Shown: positions 26,027 through 36,434 of the stretch, piece by piece
Numbering within the stretch: the first letter of the stretch is position 1
How the letters are laid out: the number at the start of each line of letters is the position of its first letter
Source: Candidatus Stoquefichus sp. SB1
Lineage (GTDB): Bacteria > Bacillota_I > Bacilli_A > Erysipelotrichales > Coprobacillaceae
Assembly: GCF_001244545.1 (NCBI RefSeq)
Contig: NZ_LN852693.1
Span: 320,656-384,655, forward strand
DNA length: 64,000 bases
Reading direction: 5' to 3'
Program-made: the position numbers and the translations under genes
Notes under the pieces: generated by a model
Database searches by the model: none
Told to the model about the DNA's origin: nothing
The model's input: only the letters and a program-made list of their open reading frames with translations

Positions 26027-27943
26027 CTAAAAATCTTTTTCTTCAATAAAGCAGTTTCCCTTCTGCTGATTCTTTGCTTTATATAGCATTTCATCAGCAA
26101 CATGCATAACTTCCCAAATATTTCTCTTAGAATCTATCCAAGCCAATCCTCCTGAAGCATGTAAATAGACATCAGGATGCTGCAATAATGTTAATTTAAC
26201 CTTTGACATTTCATTCCATAATTGCTCAACAAAATTAACAATATCTTTTGTATTTTCAAAATTATATAAAAACATACAAAATTCATCACCTGAACGTCGC
26301 GACAGTAGAGAACAGTCTGGTGCAAACATATTTAAGAAATAAGCAAACTTTGTTAAATAAATATCTCCAAAATCGTGACCGTACATATCATTAATTTGTT
26401 TAAAGTCATCCAAATCCAGCATAATTGCAGCAGCACATTTTAATTCATGATTAGAAATTAATATTTTTTCGACTTGTTGAATAAATGCTTTATATATGAA
26501 AAGATGAGTTAAAGCATCATGTTCAGATTTATATCTGAGTTGACAACGTTGCAAATAATCTTGTGTCACATCTTCACAAGTACCTAAAATATCATCTTCA
26601 TAGACAACATGAATTTTGACATAATATTGATCTTTAAGACAATAAGTATTGATATCAACTTCATTTTGTAAAATACTTTCCAACTTTTCTAAGAAAAGTC
26701 TTTTATCTGCAAATAACTTTTTGGCTTCTTCGTCATCAAGATGTAAAAGATTTTTTAAACGTGATGTAACGAGAACATTTTGAACATCCTGACGGCATTC
26801 AAAAGCAGCAATTGGGACATCCGTCATTTCAATGATTTGTGAAACTTTAACTGTTGCATTAAGAATTCCTTCTATCATTGCATTAATATCTTGACTTAAC
26901 GTTTCTAATTCAGGTGCTGTTTTCACATCAACCATACGATCCAAATGTCCTTTTTGAATATCATGTAAATCATCAATAATCTCATGAACACCACTAATAA
27001 TATAGCGATTAACAATTTGATTAACAACAATTAATGAAACAACATAAATTAATAAAAGATAAAATGCAAAAGTTAATGTCTCACGCAAACGTGTTGCATA
27101 TAATACTTCTTCTGGAATTCCAACCCCAAAAATAATGTTATCAAATTCTTGGGTTAAAATATAACGTTTCTTTTGATCAACAGTGAGAAACTTTCCGTCT
27201 GTAGCTGACTGAAAATCAGTTTGTGTTACACCTAATTCTTCAATATTATCAGTTTTGGCATATTTTTCATCAGTATGAGCAAGAAGTTCACCTGTATTAC
27301 TATCAATAGCAAATAAGCTCTCACCTGTATCCGTAGGAATATTGGCAAATATATAAGCATAAGTATTTCGCTTTTTAGCTTCTATCAGTCGTGCTGGTTC
27401 TAATCCTACTTGCACAATTCCTTTTTCATCCGGCCTTGAAACACCTACATATTGCATCATTTTCTCTTCTGCTGTATTTGGCTGCATCTCTTGAATAAGA
27501 TAACTATCCTGAGAATCATTTTCAAGAATTGATAAGAATTCACTGGTCTGTTTTCCATCATGGAAATCAATACCAACATATTTTGAAACGGTTGAATAAA
27601 CGATAATTCCTTTATCATTGGTGACATGCAATTCATCAACATTTAATAATTTTAAGATCTGATTTAATTCATTTGTTTTCTTAAGAATACTGGCATCTTT
27701 TTGAATCATATAGGAGAAAGCTTTCGCACGTGTCAAATAATCCTCATTTAAACTTTCTGTTAAAGTTGTTAATTCTAAATCATTATTTTGAACAACTGAA
27801 ATCATTTGATCCATTTTATTTTGAAAAGAACGTTGTTTCTCATTGACAAGCGTTATTCCCACTGCATTATAATGGAACATTAAAATAACAATCATAGCTA
27901 CAATCATAATCAACAACAAATATTTTCGAATTATTTTCTGCAT
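26027..27943 (-). CDS. Membrane sensor protein with Cache-type domain and GGDEF domain
   Basis: Predicted diguanylate cyclase or c-di-GMP-related sensor. From ATG 27943 (GGGG at 7 nt; longer in-frame starts exist) the 638 residues show a first membrane helix (about 5-25), an extracellular Cache-like sensor region (about 30-280), a second helix (about 290-315), a HAMP-like linker, a PAS-like region and a C-terminal GGDEF domain. Its signature reads RRSGDEF, so the first Gly is Ser; SGDEF variants can be active. It ends the pnp-maf-sensor cluster. Ligand unknown. Confidence 0.8.
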   Translation of the reverse strand: MQKIIRKYLLLIMIVAMIVILMFHYNAVGITLVNEKQRSFQNKMDQMISVVQNNDLELTTLTESLNEDYLTRAKAFSYMIQKDASILKKTNELNQILKLLNVDELHVTNDKGIIVYSTVSKYVGIDFHDGKQTSEFLSILENDSQDSYLIQEMQPNTAEEKMMQYVGVSRPDEKGIVQVGLEPARLIEAKKRNTYAYIFANIPTDTGESLFAIDSNTGELLAHTDEKYAKTDNIEELGVTQTDFQSATDGKFLTVDQKKRYILTQEFDNIIFGVGIPEEVLYATRLRETLTFAFYLLLIYVVSLIVVNQIVNRYIISGVHEIIDDLHDIQKGHLDRMVDVKTAPELETLSQDINAMIEGILNATVKVSQIIEMTDVPIAAFECRQDVQNVLVTSRLKNLLHLDDEEAKKLFADKRLFLEKLESILQNEVDINTYCLKDQYYVKIHVVYEDDILGTCEDVTQDYLQRCQLRYKSEHDALTHLFIYKAFIQQVEKILISNHELKCAAAIMLDLDDFKQINDMYGHDFGDIYLTKFAYFLNMFAPDCSLLSRRSGDEFCMFLYNFENTKDIVNFVEQLWNEMSKVKLTLLQHPDVYLHASGGLAWIDSKRNIWEVMHVADEMLYKAKNQQKGNCFIEEKDF

Positions 27944-28027
27944 AGTTATACCCCGATTCAACAATGATGTTTCTTTATTAATCATATCACATTTTTGAAT
28001 ATTTGAAAATCCATCAAAAAATCTCAT

Positions 28028-28597
28028 CTAATGATGAGACTGATTTTCAAATTCTTTTAAGATTTCTTTAACTTTTTTAACAGGTAATCCAATGACATTA
28101 TCTTTATCACCAATAATATAATCAACAAAACAATCTGCACTTCCTTGAATCCCATAGGCACCAGCTTTGCCCTGCCATTGACCCGAAGCAATATAGTCAT
28201 CAATCAGTGATGAGATATCTTTAAAACAGACTATTGTTTTTTCGACAAAAGTGTACAATTCTTTACCAAAATAAATGGCAACACCAGTATAAACAGTATG
28301 TTGTTTCCCTGACAACATTAGAAGTATCTTTCTGGCAGCTTCTTCATCTTTTGCTTTGCCAATGATTTGCTCATTAAAATAAACAATTGTATCTGCTCCA
28401 ATGACAATATCATTTGGATATTTTTGATGAATTGGATAGGCTTTATCAGCTGCTAATTGAGTCATTCTTTTAGAAATAGGTAATGATTGATCCATAATTT
28501 CATCAATAGAAGAAGCATCGATTATAAAATCGATGCCCTCTCTTTTTAACAATTCACGTCGTCTTGGCGACGAAGATGCTAAAATAATTTTATTCAC
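28028..28597 (-). CDS. maf: Maf-family nucleoside triphosphate pyrophosphatase
   Basis: Hydrolyses non-canonical or modified nucleoside triphosphates (dTTP/UTP-type activity in the family) and was first linked to septum control. The 189 residues show [11 protein letters not shown] at the N-terminus, the GADTIV motif near 68 and the YTGVAI block. The start is GTG 28597, overlapping the pnp stop by 8 nt, so it is translated together with pnp. Confidence 0.95.
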   Translation of the reverse strand: MNKIILASSSPRRRELLKREGIDFIIDASSIDEIMDQSLPISKRMTQLAADKAYPIHQKYPNDIVIGADTIVYFNEQIIGKAKDEEAARKILLMLSGKQHTVYTGVAIYFGKELYTFVEKTIVCFKDISSLIDDYIASGQWQGKAGAYGIQGSADCFVDYIIGDKDNVIGLPVKKVKEILKEFENQSHH

Positions 28598-30722
28598 CAG
28601 ATTTTTCTTCCTTTGGTGCTACTGGTTTAGGAAGCAATGCTTTGCGTGAAACATTAACACCCTTATCTGTAATTTTTGTAACCTTTACTTTCACAACATC
28701 ACCTAATTTTAAAACGTCTGAAACTTTATTGATTCTTTCATGAGCCACATCTCCAACATGTAAGAAGCCGTTTGTACCTTCAAATAATTCAACAAACGCA
28801 AATTTATCTTCTACACGGACAACTTTACCATCATAGATTTCACCAACTTCAGCTTTACGTACAATATTTTCAATGAGTTTAGCTGCTTTTTCAATTGCTT
28901 CTTGATCAAAATGATAAATTGTAACACGTCCATCTTGTTCAATATCAATTTTAACATCATCTGATTTTTCAATGATTTCATTGATATTCTTACCACCTGG
29001 GCCAATCACATCTTTAATTTGGTCTGGATCAATTTTCATCATAAAGACTTTTGGTGCATATGGACTTAATTGATTTCTTGGTTTATCAATAGCACCTAAC
29101 ATACAATCCATAATTTGTTGACGTCCAGCTTTTGCTTGAATTAAAGCTTCCTGCAAGATTTCTTTTGTAATTCCATCAATTTTAATATCCATTTGTAAAG
29201 CACAGATACCTTTTTTTGTTCCAGCAACTTTGAAATCCATATCTCCTAAATGATCTTCCATTCCTTGAATATCAGTTAAGATAGTATAGCTATCACCTTT
29301 TTTAACAAGTCCCATAGCAACACCACTTACTGGATTGCTAATTGGTACCCCTGCACTCATTAATGCCATAGATGAAGCACAAATAGATGCTTGTGATGAT
29401 GAACCATTTGATTCTAAGACTTCAGAAACTACACGGATTGTATATGGGAACTCATCTTCACTTGGAATAACTTGTGCCAAAGCTCTTTCACCTAATGCTC
29501 CATGACCAATTTCACGACGTCCTGGGGCACCCATTCTTCCTGTTTCACCTACAGAATATGGAGGGAAGTTATAATGATGCATAAATCTCTTTTGATCTTC
29601 TAATCCTAAACCATCAATTTTTTGATGTTCACCTAATGCACCTAAAGTACACACTGAAAGCACTTGTGTTTCTCCACGTGTAAATAACGCTGAACCGTGA
29701 ACTCTTGGTAATAAATCCACTTGTGCATTTAATGGACGCACTTCATCAATTTTTCTTCCATCTGGTCTTATTTTATCTTCAGTAATTAATCTTCTTACTT
29801 CATCTTTTTCTAAATCATGTAAAACCATTTTGACTTGTTTAATAACATTTGCTTCTTCTTTAAAATCAGCATATTCTCTTTCTTCAAATAACGCTACAAC
29901 CTCTGCATTAATATCATCAATTGCACCATATCTTTCTAATTTACCTGGTATAGACACAGCTTTAATCATTTTTTCTTTAGCTAAAGCTTCTACTTCTTCA
30001 ACAATTGCAGCATCTAATTCAAATAAAGGAATTTCAATTTTTTCTTTTCCACAAGCTTCAACAACTTTTTCTTGGAAAGCAATTAATTCCTTGATTTTTT
30101 CATGACCAAACATTAAAGCATTAAGCATAGTATCTTCATCAACTTCTTTAGCATCTGCTTCAACCATATTAATAGCTTCTTTTGTTCCTGCCACTTCAAG
30201 ATTAATTAAACTTCTTTCCATATCCTCTGGTCCGGCATTAATTGTAAACTCACCATCAATTAATCCAACATTGACACCAGCAATAGGACCATTGAAAGGA
30301 ATATCTGATAAACATAGTGCCAGTGATGCTCCAAACATTGCAGCCATTTCTGGAGATGCATCCTGATCAACTGACAATACTGTATTCACAACTTGTACTT
30401 CATTTCTAAATCCATCAGCAAATAAAGGACGAATTGGTCTATCAATCATACGTGCTGTTAATGTCCCATGTTCACTTGGACGACCTTCACGTTTTAAAAA
30501 TCCTCCAGGAATTTTTCCTACAGAATATAACTTTTCTTCATATGTAACTGTTAATGGGAAAAAATCCACATCCTTTGGTTCTTTACCCGCAACTGCTGTA
30601 GACAAAATAACCGTATCATCATATCTCACCAAAACAGAACCATTTGCCTGTTTAGCTAATTCTCCTGTTTCTACAGTTAATGTCTTTCCATAAAACTCTA
30701 AACTAAATACTTGTTTTGACAT
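28590..30722 (-). CDS. pnp: Polyribonucleotide nucleotidyltransferase (PNPase)
   Basis: Phosphorolytic 3'-5' exoribonuclease. I start at ATG 30722 ([30 protein letters not shown]), giving 710 residues. Two RNase PH domains flank a helical linker (the second: [31 protein letters not shown]), then KH ([16 protein letters not shown]) and S1 ([20 protein letters not shown]) domains. Usually rpsO directly precedes pnp; here mgtE lies between, and pnp has its own promoter. Confidence 0.97.
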   Translation of the reverse strand: MSKQVFSLEFYGKTLTVETGELAKQANGSVLVRYDDTVILSTAVAGKEPKDVDFFPLTVTYEEKLYSVGKIPGGFLKREGRPSEHGTLTARMIDRPIRPLFADGFRNEVQVVNTVLSVDQDASPEMAAMFGASLALCLSDIPFNGPIAGVNVGLIDGEFTINAGPEDMERSLINLEVAGTKEAINMVEADAKEVDEDTMLNALMFGHEKIKELIAFQEKVVEACGKEKIEIPLFELDAAIVEEVEALAKEKMIKAVSIPGKLERYGAIDDINAEVVALFEEREYADFKEEANVIKQVKMVLHDLEKDEVRRLITEDKIRPDGRKIDEVRPLNAQVDLLPRVHGSALFTRGETQVLSVCTLGALGEHQKIDGLGLEDQKRFMHHYNFPPYSVGETGRMGAPGRREIGHGALGERALAQVIPSEDEFPYTIRVVSEVLESNGSSSQASICASSMALMSAGVPISNPVSGVAMGLVKKGDSYTILTDIQGMEDHLGDMDFKVAGTKKGICALQMDIKIDGITKEILQEALIQAKAGRQQIMDCMLGAIDKPRNQLSPYAPKVFMMKIDPDQIKDVIGPGGKNINEIIEKSDDVKIDIEQDGRVTIYHFDQEAIEKAAKLIENIVRKAEVGEIYDGKVVRVEDKFAFVELFEGTNGFLHVGDVAHERINKVSDVLKLGDVVKVKVTKITDKGVNVSRKALLPKPVAPKEEKSGE

Positions 30723-30753
30723 ATTATATTTCCACCTCTTCATTATCCTAGTC

Positions 30754-30781
30754 ATTATAGCATAAATTGTCTTAATAACAA
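30754..30781 (-). promoter_or_regulatory. Promoter of pnp-maf-(GGDEF)
   Basis: TTGTTA -35, 16-nt spacer, TATAAT -10 on the minus strand, 31 nt before the pnp ATG. Confidence 0.65.
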
Positions 30782-30814
30782 AACATTTATTTTGAGATAT
30801 TCTACAATCATTCA

Positions 30815-30843
30815 AGAAAAAGAAACAATTTTCATTGTTTCTT
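30815..30843 (-). terminator. Terminator after mgtE
   Basis: AAGAAACAAT-GAAA-ATTGTTTCTT stem then TTTCTTG on the minus strand, about 120 nt after the mgtE stop. The stretch 30844-30966 holds nothing else recognisable. Confidence 0.7.
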
Positions 30844-30966
30844 TCCCAAATTCATCAAATGTTGATAAAAAATAACTATTAACATTTCATAAGATAAACA
30901 TATACTTTATTTTAAAAGCAATCAAAAACATTATTTTATAACAAACATCATTATTCAAATCTACCT

Positions 30967-32325
30967 TTATATTCCTAGAAAAATACCAGCAACATTAAAA
31001 TAAACCAGCAATGATAATGCATCAACAATTGTTGTAATAAACGGACTTGCCATAACTGCTGGATCAAAACCAATTTTATCAGCCAAAATCGGTAGAATAC
31101 ATCCCACTAATTTAGCAACAACAACTGTCACAAATAAAGTGAGACAAACCACAAATGCAACCAATGTCGTTGTCTGATCAATCAATAAAATTTTTACAAA
31201 ATTAGCAATAGCTAAAGTGCCTCCAACAATAATCGAAACCTTCATTTCTTTCCAAATAACCATTGGCAGTTCTTTAAATTCTACTTCATCTAAAGATAAG
31301 GCACGAATAACAGAAACAGATGCCTGTGAACCACAATTTCCTCCTGTATCCATTAACATGGGAATAAAAGCAGTTAAGATAACATATGTAGACAATGCTG
31401 TTTCAAAACCCTGAATGATTTTTCCAGTGATAGAAGCCGATATCATTAATAATAAAAGCCATGGAATACGTTTTTTATAAGTTTCAAAAACACTTGTTTT
31501 CATATAAGGCTGATCAGTTGGTGTAATGGCTGCCATCATTTCAATATCTTCTGTTGCTTCTTCTTCTAATATATCCATAACATCATCGACTGTAATAATA
31601 CCAACTAATCTATTTTCATTATCAACAACTGGCATAGCTGCAAAATCATATTTTTGGAATTGTTTTGCAACTTCTTCTTGATCATCTAATGTATGAACAG
31701 TAATCACATTTTCTGTCATTAATTCTTTGATATTTTCATCTTCACTTGCCAAAATGATTTCTCTTAATGTCACAATCCCTAACAGATGCTTTCTCGCATC
31801 AGTGACATAGCAAACATTAATTGTTTCTTTATCAAGTCCAATTTGACGAATACGTTCAATAGCATCACTTACACTCATATAAGCGCGTAAATCAACAAAC
31901 TCAACAGTCATGATACTTCCAGCTGAATCCTCAGGATATTTTAACAAACTATTGATATCTTGACGCGTTTCTTTATCTGTTGCTGCTAAAACACGCTTTA
32001 CAACATTCGCTGGCATCTCTTCAAGCATATCAACAGCATCATCAGAATACAAATCATTCATAATTTGTCCAATTTCACGATTTGTTAATGATTCTATAAT
32101 CATTTGTTCATATTCTACTGGAATATATGAGAAAACATCAGCTGCACTATCTTTAGGTAATAATCTAAACAAACGAACAACATCTTCTCGATTATCTATT
32201 GTTTCAATGATTTCAGCAATATCTGCTTCATTTAAATCAACTAATAATTCTCTAATTTGATGATATTTTTTATTATTCAATAAATCCTTAATTTGAATTT
32301 CTAATTCTTCTATTCTTTTTTCCAT
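30967..32325 (-). CDS. mgtE: Magnesium transporter MgtE
   Basis: Mg2+ channel gated by cytosolic Mg2+. The 452 residues have the N superhelical domain (about 1-130), tandem CBS domains (about 135-255: SVSDAIERIRQ, VTLREI, MPVVDNENRLVGIITVDDVMD), a plug helix and five membrane helices with DTGGNCGSQAS lining the pore. It sits between rpsO and pnp. I looked upstream for a Mg2+ sensing leader (M-box) and saw none. Confidence 0.96.
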   Translation of the reverse strand: MEKRIEELEIQIKDLLNNKKYHQIRELLVDLNEADIAEIIETIDNREDVVRLFRLLPKDSAADVFSYIPVEYEQMIIESLTNREIGQIMNDLYSDDAVDMLEEMPANVVKRVLAATDKETRQDINSLLKYPEDSAGSIMTVEFVDLRAYMSVSDAIERIRQIGLDKETINVCYVTDARKHLLGIVTLREIILASEDENIKELMTENVITVHTLDDQEEVAKQFQKYDFAAMPVVDNENRLVGIITVDDVMDILEEEATEDIEMMAAITPTDQPYMKTSVFETYKKRIPWLLLLMISASITGKIIQGFETALSTYVILTAFIPMLMDTGGNCGSQASVSVIRALSLDEVEFKELPMVIWKEMKVSIIVGGTLAIANFVKILLIDQTTTLVAFVVCLTLFVTVVVAKLVGCILPILADKIGFDPAVMASPFITTIVDALSLLVYFNVAGIFLGI

Positions 32326-32451
32326 AATTGTCCCTCCAAGATATTATTGTATATATAACGGATAACGGCTCAGGAACATCATTATTACCATAAAACATAC
32401 AAATCACATCCTTTCATGACAAAATCTATCATTATTATAAACGAGAAAAAG

Positions 32452-32483
32452 AAAAAAAGATATTCTTTTTTTGAATATCTTTT
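32452..32483 (-). terminator. Terminator after rpsO
   Basis: AAAAGATATTC...GAATATCTTTT stem followed by T on the minus strand, overlapping the rpsO stop. Confidence 0.75.
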
Positions 32484-32748
32484 ATCTTCTTAATCCTAAT
32501 CTGTCAACCAATGCTGTATATCTATCAATATCTTTATTTTTTAAATATTTTAATAAATCTCTTCTTCTACCGATTTTCTTTAAAAGACCTCTATTTGAAT
32601 GATGATCTTTTTTATGAACTTTGAAATGTCCATTTAACTTATTAATATCAGCAGTTAATACAGCGATTTGTACTTCTGGAGAACCAGTATCTCCTTCTTT
32701 AGTTGCATATTCTTTAATAATAGCAGTTTTTTCTTCTTTAGTTAACAT
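32482..32748 (-). CDS. rpsO: 30S ribosomal protein S15
   Basis: Binds 16S rRNA early in small-subunit assembly. The 88 residues include [39 protein letters not shown] and the conserved C-terminal LGLRR. Monocistronic between its own promoter and terminator, with a leader of about 75 nt that could host autoregulation, though I cannot assign a motif. Confidence 0.98.
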   Translation of the reverse strand: MLTKEEKTAIIKEYATKEGDTGSPEVQIAVLTADINKLNGHFKVHKKDHHSNRGLLKKIGRRRDLLKYLKNKDIDRYTALVDRLGLRR

Positions 32749-32829
32749 TTTCTTTCCTCCTTATTTAACTTAGCTATTTCCAAGGTATAGGTCGAGGACT
32801 CTTATATCCTAGATATAGCCGCACTAGTT

Positions 32830-32857
32830 ATTATAAAGGATATTATACAGAAGTCAA
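32830..32857 (-). promoter_or_regulatory. Promoter of rpsO
   Basis: TTGACT -35, 16-nt spacer, TATAAT -10 on the minus strand. Confidence 0.7.
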
Positions 32858-32883
32858 GATTTTTTTGGAGTCAAATTCTATTC

Positions 32884-32912
32884 TTTTCAAGCACTTGAAA
32901 ACATGTTAAAAT
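32884..32912 (+). promoter_or_regulatory. Promoter with overlapping 8-bp inverted repeat (candidate operator)
   Basis: TTTTCAAG-CA-CTTGAAAA is a perfect dyad at 32884-32901. It covers the putative -35 (TTTTCA) and most of the 17-nt spacer before the -10 TAAAAT (32907-32912). The arrangement suggests repressor control of the downstream dehydrogenase gene. Confidence 0.5.
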
Positions 32913-32934
32913 AAATACAATTAGGAGATATATT

Positions 32935-33792
32935 ATGCAAAAAATTGGATTTATAGGCGTTGGTGTGATGGGGAAATCTATGGTTAGAAATTTACAAAAA
33001 GCTGGCTATAGTGTGACCATCTACACAAGAACAAAAGAAAAAGTCATTGATTTAATTGATGAAGGCATTTTTTGGAAAGATAATGTAAAAGAGTGTGTAA
33101 AAAATCAAGATGTGATTATGACAATGGTAGGTTATCCTCATGATGTTGAGGATGTTTATTATGGTCAAGATGGCATCATTCAAAATGCTAAAAAAGGTGC
33201 ACTCTTAATCGACTTTACAACTTCCTCACCTGCTCTAGCACAAAGAATTTATGCTGATGCCAAATCAGCTGGGTTAAATAGTTTAGATGCTCCTGTATCT
33301 GGTGGCGATATCGGTGCTCAAAAGGCAACCCTTTCAATCATGGTTGGTGGTGATTTGAATGCTTTTCATCAGGCAAAAGCTTTATTTGAAAGTATTGGTC
33401 AATCAATTCATCATGTTGGTGAAGCTGGGATGGGTCAACACACAAAAATGGCCAATCAAATTGTAATAGCTGGAACTATCGCAAGTGTTGTAGAAGCTAT
33501 TCATTATGCGCATACAATGAATCTAGACACAAACATAATGATGCAATGTATAAGCCATGGAGCAGCTGCAAGTTGGCAGTTGGAACATAATGGACAAGCT
33601 ATCATCGAAGAGAATTTTGAGCCAGGATTCTATATTAAACATTTTATTAAGGATATGAAAATTGCTCAAAAAGAGATGAGTATTCATAGTACACATCTCC
33701 AAGTTTTAGATCAAGTATTAAAAATGTATGAAAATCTCAATGAAAATGATAAAGGAACACAAGCTCTTATTCATTATTATGAAAAAGAGTAG
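32935..33792 (+). CDS. NAD(P)-dependent beta-hydroxyacid dehydrogenase (3-hydroxyisobutyrate dehydrogenase family)
   Basis: A 285-residue enzyme of the HIBADH/GarR family: Rossmann motif GFIGVGVMGKSM, the substrate signature DAPVSGGDIGAQ (about 120) and catalytic Lys in GMGQHTKMANQ (about 170). The exact hydroxyacid cannot be read from sequence. It starts with an AGGAGAT SD. It converges with, and overlaps by 26 nt, the EamA gene on the other strand. Confidence 0.88.
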   Translation: MQKIGFIGVGVMGKSMVRNLQKAGYSVTIYTRTKEKVIDLIDEGIFWKDNVKECVKNQDVIMTMVGYPHDVEDVYYGQDGIIQNAKKGALLIDFTTSSPALAQRIYADAKSAGLNSLDAPVSGGDIGAQKATLSIMVGGDLNAFHQAKALFESIGQSIHHVGEAGMGQHTKMANQIVIAGTIASVVEAIHYAHTMNLDTNIMMQCISHGAAASWQLEHNGQAIIEENFEPGFYIKHFIKDMKIAQKEMSIHSTHLQVLDQVLKMYENLNENDKGTQALIHYYEKE

Positions 33793-34648
33793 TTCTTTTT
33801 TCTTTTTGACCTTTAATCATATAAATGGCTAATGCTAATAAAATAAATCCAATGAAATGTAACCAATCAAATTTTTCATTTAAAAAAAAGAGTGATTCAA
33901 AATAAGTAATAATAGGATTCAAACTCAAAAAAAAGCTTGTTTTTAATGCTCCTATTGTTCCAATAGATTTCATATAAATGACTTGAATATAAGCAAAACC
34001 AATTCCTGAAATGATGATAAATAATAACCAATGAAAAAGTGATATTTGTAATAATGGTTCAAAATGCAATTGTCCCTTATAATAACAATGAATACTTAAA
34101 AAGATAAAACCATATAATAACTCATAAAAAGATAATGTTAAACAATTGTGTAAGTTCCATTTTTGAATAAAAACATTGGCCAACATATATAAAAGCATAC
34201 CTATAAACAAATACCAAAAACCAATCTTAATAGAAAAAATCTGAAAACGAATCGAGAGTAAAAAAGCAAAAACAGTAAGACAAATTGCTATATATTCTTT
34301 TTGACTCCCTTTTTGTTTTAACAATAAGATAGAAAACACAAAAGTTAATATAGGTGCTAATGCATTCATAAAAGCATTATCAATACCCTTCACTTCATTC
34401 ATACCTAAAAAAGTAAAAAAGAAATTTAAATAAATAGCTAAAATACCAATAATCAAAGCTTTTTTTTGATAATCATATTGAAAAGATATTTTTTTCCATG
34501 CTAAATATCCACCTAAAAAAACAAATGATAAAAAAACACGCATAGTTGCCAATAATAAAAAGGGAATTTCATGCAATAAAAGCTTCATAACAATAACATT
34601 ACTTCCCCAAAAAAAGCTTGCTAATAGAAGTTGTACATAAATAGACAT
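33767..34648 (-). CDS. EamA/DMT-family transporter
   Basis: A 293-residue membrane protein with about ten hydrophobic helices in two EamA repeats (first starting LLASFFWGSNVIVMKLLL; second near residue 140). I use ATG 34648, which has an AGGTGAT SD, rather than a longer frame. Substrate unknown; the family exports amino acids and other metabolites. No partner gene in the same unit. Confidence 0.85.
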   Translation of the reverse strand: MSIYVQLLLASFFWGSNVIVMKLLLHEIPFLLLATMRVFLSFVFLGGYLAWKKISFQYDYQKKALIIGILAIYLNFFFTFLGMNEVKGIDNAFMNALAPILTFVFSILLLKQKGSQKEYIAICLTVFAFLLSIRFQIFSIKIGFWYLFIGMLLYMLANVFIQKWNLHNCLTLSFYELLYGFIFLSIHCYYKGQLHFEPLLQISLFHWLLFIIISGIGFAYIQVIYMKSIGTIGALKTSFFLSLNPIITYFESLFFLNEKFDWLHFIGFILLALAIYMIKGQKEKRTTLFHNNE

Positions 34649-34728
34649 TTTATCACCTAAAATAGTATGCACCTTTTTATAATATTTAAAAGTCAAAAAA
34701 TTTTTTATGAATAATATTTGATAGAAAT

Positions 34729-34760
34729 AAAATGAACCATCGTATAATGAGGTTCATTTT
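34729..34760 (-). terminator. Terminator after the pyr operon
   Basis: AAAATGAACC...GGTTCATTTT stem on the minus strand just after pyrD, with a rather weak T tail. Confidence 0.55.
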
Positions 34761-34765
34761 GCTTC

Positions 34766-35683
34766 TTAATATTGATGTGATTTTCCAACAATCTCATTGA
34801 TATCCTGAATTCCCATTTCATCAAGGATATCATTCATTTCTTGAATGATTTTAGGACATGCATAAGGATCCACAAGATTTTGACATCCCACAGCTACAGC
34901 ACTTGCTCCAGCAATCATCATTTCAATAGCATCCTTACCACTGCTAATTCCACCCATCCCAATAACTGGAATATCAACTGCCTGAGTAACCTGATAAACC
35001 ATTCTCAAAGCAACTGGGAAAATTGCTGGTCCACTATAGCCACCTGTTTTATTGGCAATAATAGGTTTGCCACTCTTAATATCAAAACGCATTCCTATCA
35101 TTGTGTTGATCATTGTAATACCATCTGCACCAGCCTCTTCAACAGCTTTTGCCATTGCCACAATATCTGTCACGTTTGGAGAAAGTTTAACATATACTGG
35201 TTTTTTACTGACGGCCTTTACAGCACGTGTTAATTCAGCAGCCATTTCTGGATTCGTTCCAAACTGAATACCACCACAATGAACATTTGGACAAGAAATA
35301 TTTAATTCTAATGCTCCAACCATATCATGTGCCGATAATCTTTTAGCAGTTTCTACATAATCTTCCGGTGCACTTCCGCCAATATTAGCAATGACTTTAT
35401 CATGATATAATGGTTTGAGTTTTTCTAATTCTTCATGCAAAACGGCTTCAACACCAGGATTCTGTAATCCGATTGCATTTAACAAACCACTTGGTCCCTC
35501 AGCAATGCGAGGCAATGGGTTTCCATAACGTGGTTCGAGAGTGGTTCCTTTCAACATCATCGAACCTAAAACATTAATATCATAAAATTTAGCAAACTCA
35601 TACCCAAAGCCAAAAGTTCCACTGGCAGGAATTACAGGATTTTTCATATCTAGTCCTGGTAATTGAACTCTTAAATTAGCCAT
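34766..35683 (-). CDS. pyrD: Dihydroorotate dehydrogenase B, catalytic subunit
   Basis: Oxidises dihydroorotate to orotate; class 1B works with PyrK and NAD+. The 305 residues have the FMN barrel features [31 protein letters not shown] with the class 1 catalytic Cys131, and [11 protein letters not shown]. It overlaps pyrK by 8 nt at the end of pyrB-C-K-D. Confidence 0.96.
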   Translation of the reverse strand: MANLRVQLPGLDMKNPVIPASGTFGFGYEFAKFYDINVLGSMMLKGTTLEPRYGNPLPRIAEGPSGLLNAIGLQNPGVEAVLHEELEKLKPLYHDKVIANIGGSAPEDYVETAKRLSAHDMVGALELNISCPNVHCGGIQFGTNPEMAAELTRAVKAVSKKPVYVKLSPNVTDIVAMAKAVEEAGADGITMINTMIGMRFDIKSGKPIIANKTGGYSGPAIFPVALRMVYQVTQAVDIPVIGMGGISSGKDAIEMMIAGASAVAVGCQNLVDPYACPKIIQEMNDILDEMGIQDINEIVGKSHQY

Positions 35684-36434
35684 TGACGATCACCTCACTT
35701 GAATGTAATACTGGTCCTTCTACACAAATTCTTTTATACGGTTTGGTTTTGACTTTACATGAACATCCCATACACGCACCAAAACCGCATCCCATGCGCG
35801 CTTCAAATGAGAGATATCCCTGATCTGGATATGACATAACCAATGCATCTAGCATCTTTTCAGGACCACATGCATAATAAATATCCATATCAAAATGATG
35901 TGCTTTTAAAACATCAACAACAGTTCCTTTTTCACCCAAACTGCCATCCATTGTAGCGATGAAAGTCGGACATAATGCTTCAAATTCTTTCTGATAAAAA
36001 ACAGCCTCTTTTGTATTAAAACCTAAAATAGCAGTTACTTTTGTTCCTTTTGACAATAATTTTTTTGTTAAGTTATACATTGGCGGAACACCTAATCCTC
36101 CCCCAATCACAACAGCATGCTGACATGACATATCTTCAAAACCATTCCCCAAACCTGTTAAACAATCTAATTGATCACCAATTTGTTTTTGGGTTAAAAT
36201 TTTTGTACCTTCACCAACAACTCTAAAAATAATCGTTATATGTTGATGATCATAATCACAAATACTCATTGGTCTTCTTAAATAAGGCTGTAAAGAGTCA
36301 TTAATTTTAATGTTAATAAATTGTCCTGGATTTGTAATATATGAGGCAGCCTCTCCCTCTAAAACCATTTCATAAACATCTGAAACTAATTCTTTTTTTG
36401 ACACAATTGTCATCATTCCCTGATAATGAGCCAC
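35676..36434 (-). CDS. pyrK: Dihydroorotate dehydrogenase B, electron transfer subunit
   Basis: FAD and [2Fe-2S] subunit passing electrons from PyrD to NAD+. The 252 residues show the FAD site [10 protein letters not shown], the nucleotide-binding [13 protein letters not shown], the YACGPEKML block and the iron-sulfur Cys cluster [11 protein letters not shown] plus a later Cys (RICVEGPV). It abuts pyrC upstream. Confidence 0.95.
   Translation of the reverse strand: MAHYQGMMTIVSKKELVSDVYEMVLEGEAASYITNPGQFINIKINDSLQPYLRRPMSICDYDHQHITIIFRVVGEGTKILTQKQIGDQLDCLTGLGNGFEDMSCQHAVVIGGGLGVPPMYNLTKKLLSKGTKVTAILGFNTKEAVFYQKEFEALCPTFIATMDGSLGEKGTVVDVLKAHHFDMDIYYACGPEKMLDALVMSYPDQGYLSFEARMGCGFGACMGCSCKVKTKPYKRICVEGPVLHSSEVIVNG

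Noticed and set aside
32326-32400. Possible Mg2+ riboswitch ahead of mgtE
   Set aside because: The gap is too short and lacks the conserved M-box core.
34841-35233. 130-codon plus-strand frame antisense to pyrD
   Set aside because: Composition rich in Asn, His, Cys and Thr, typical of an antisense shadow; pyrD on the minus strand is certain.
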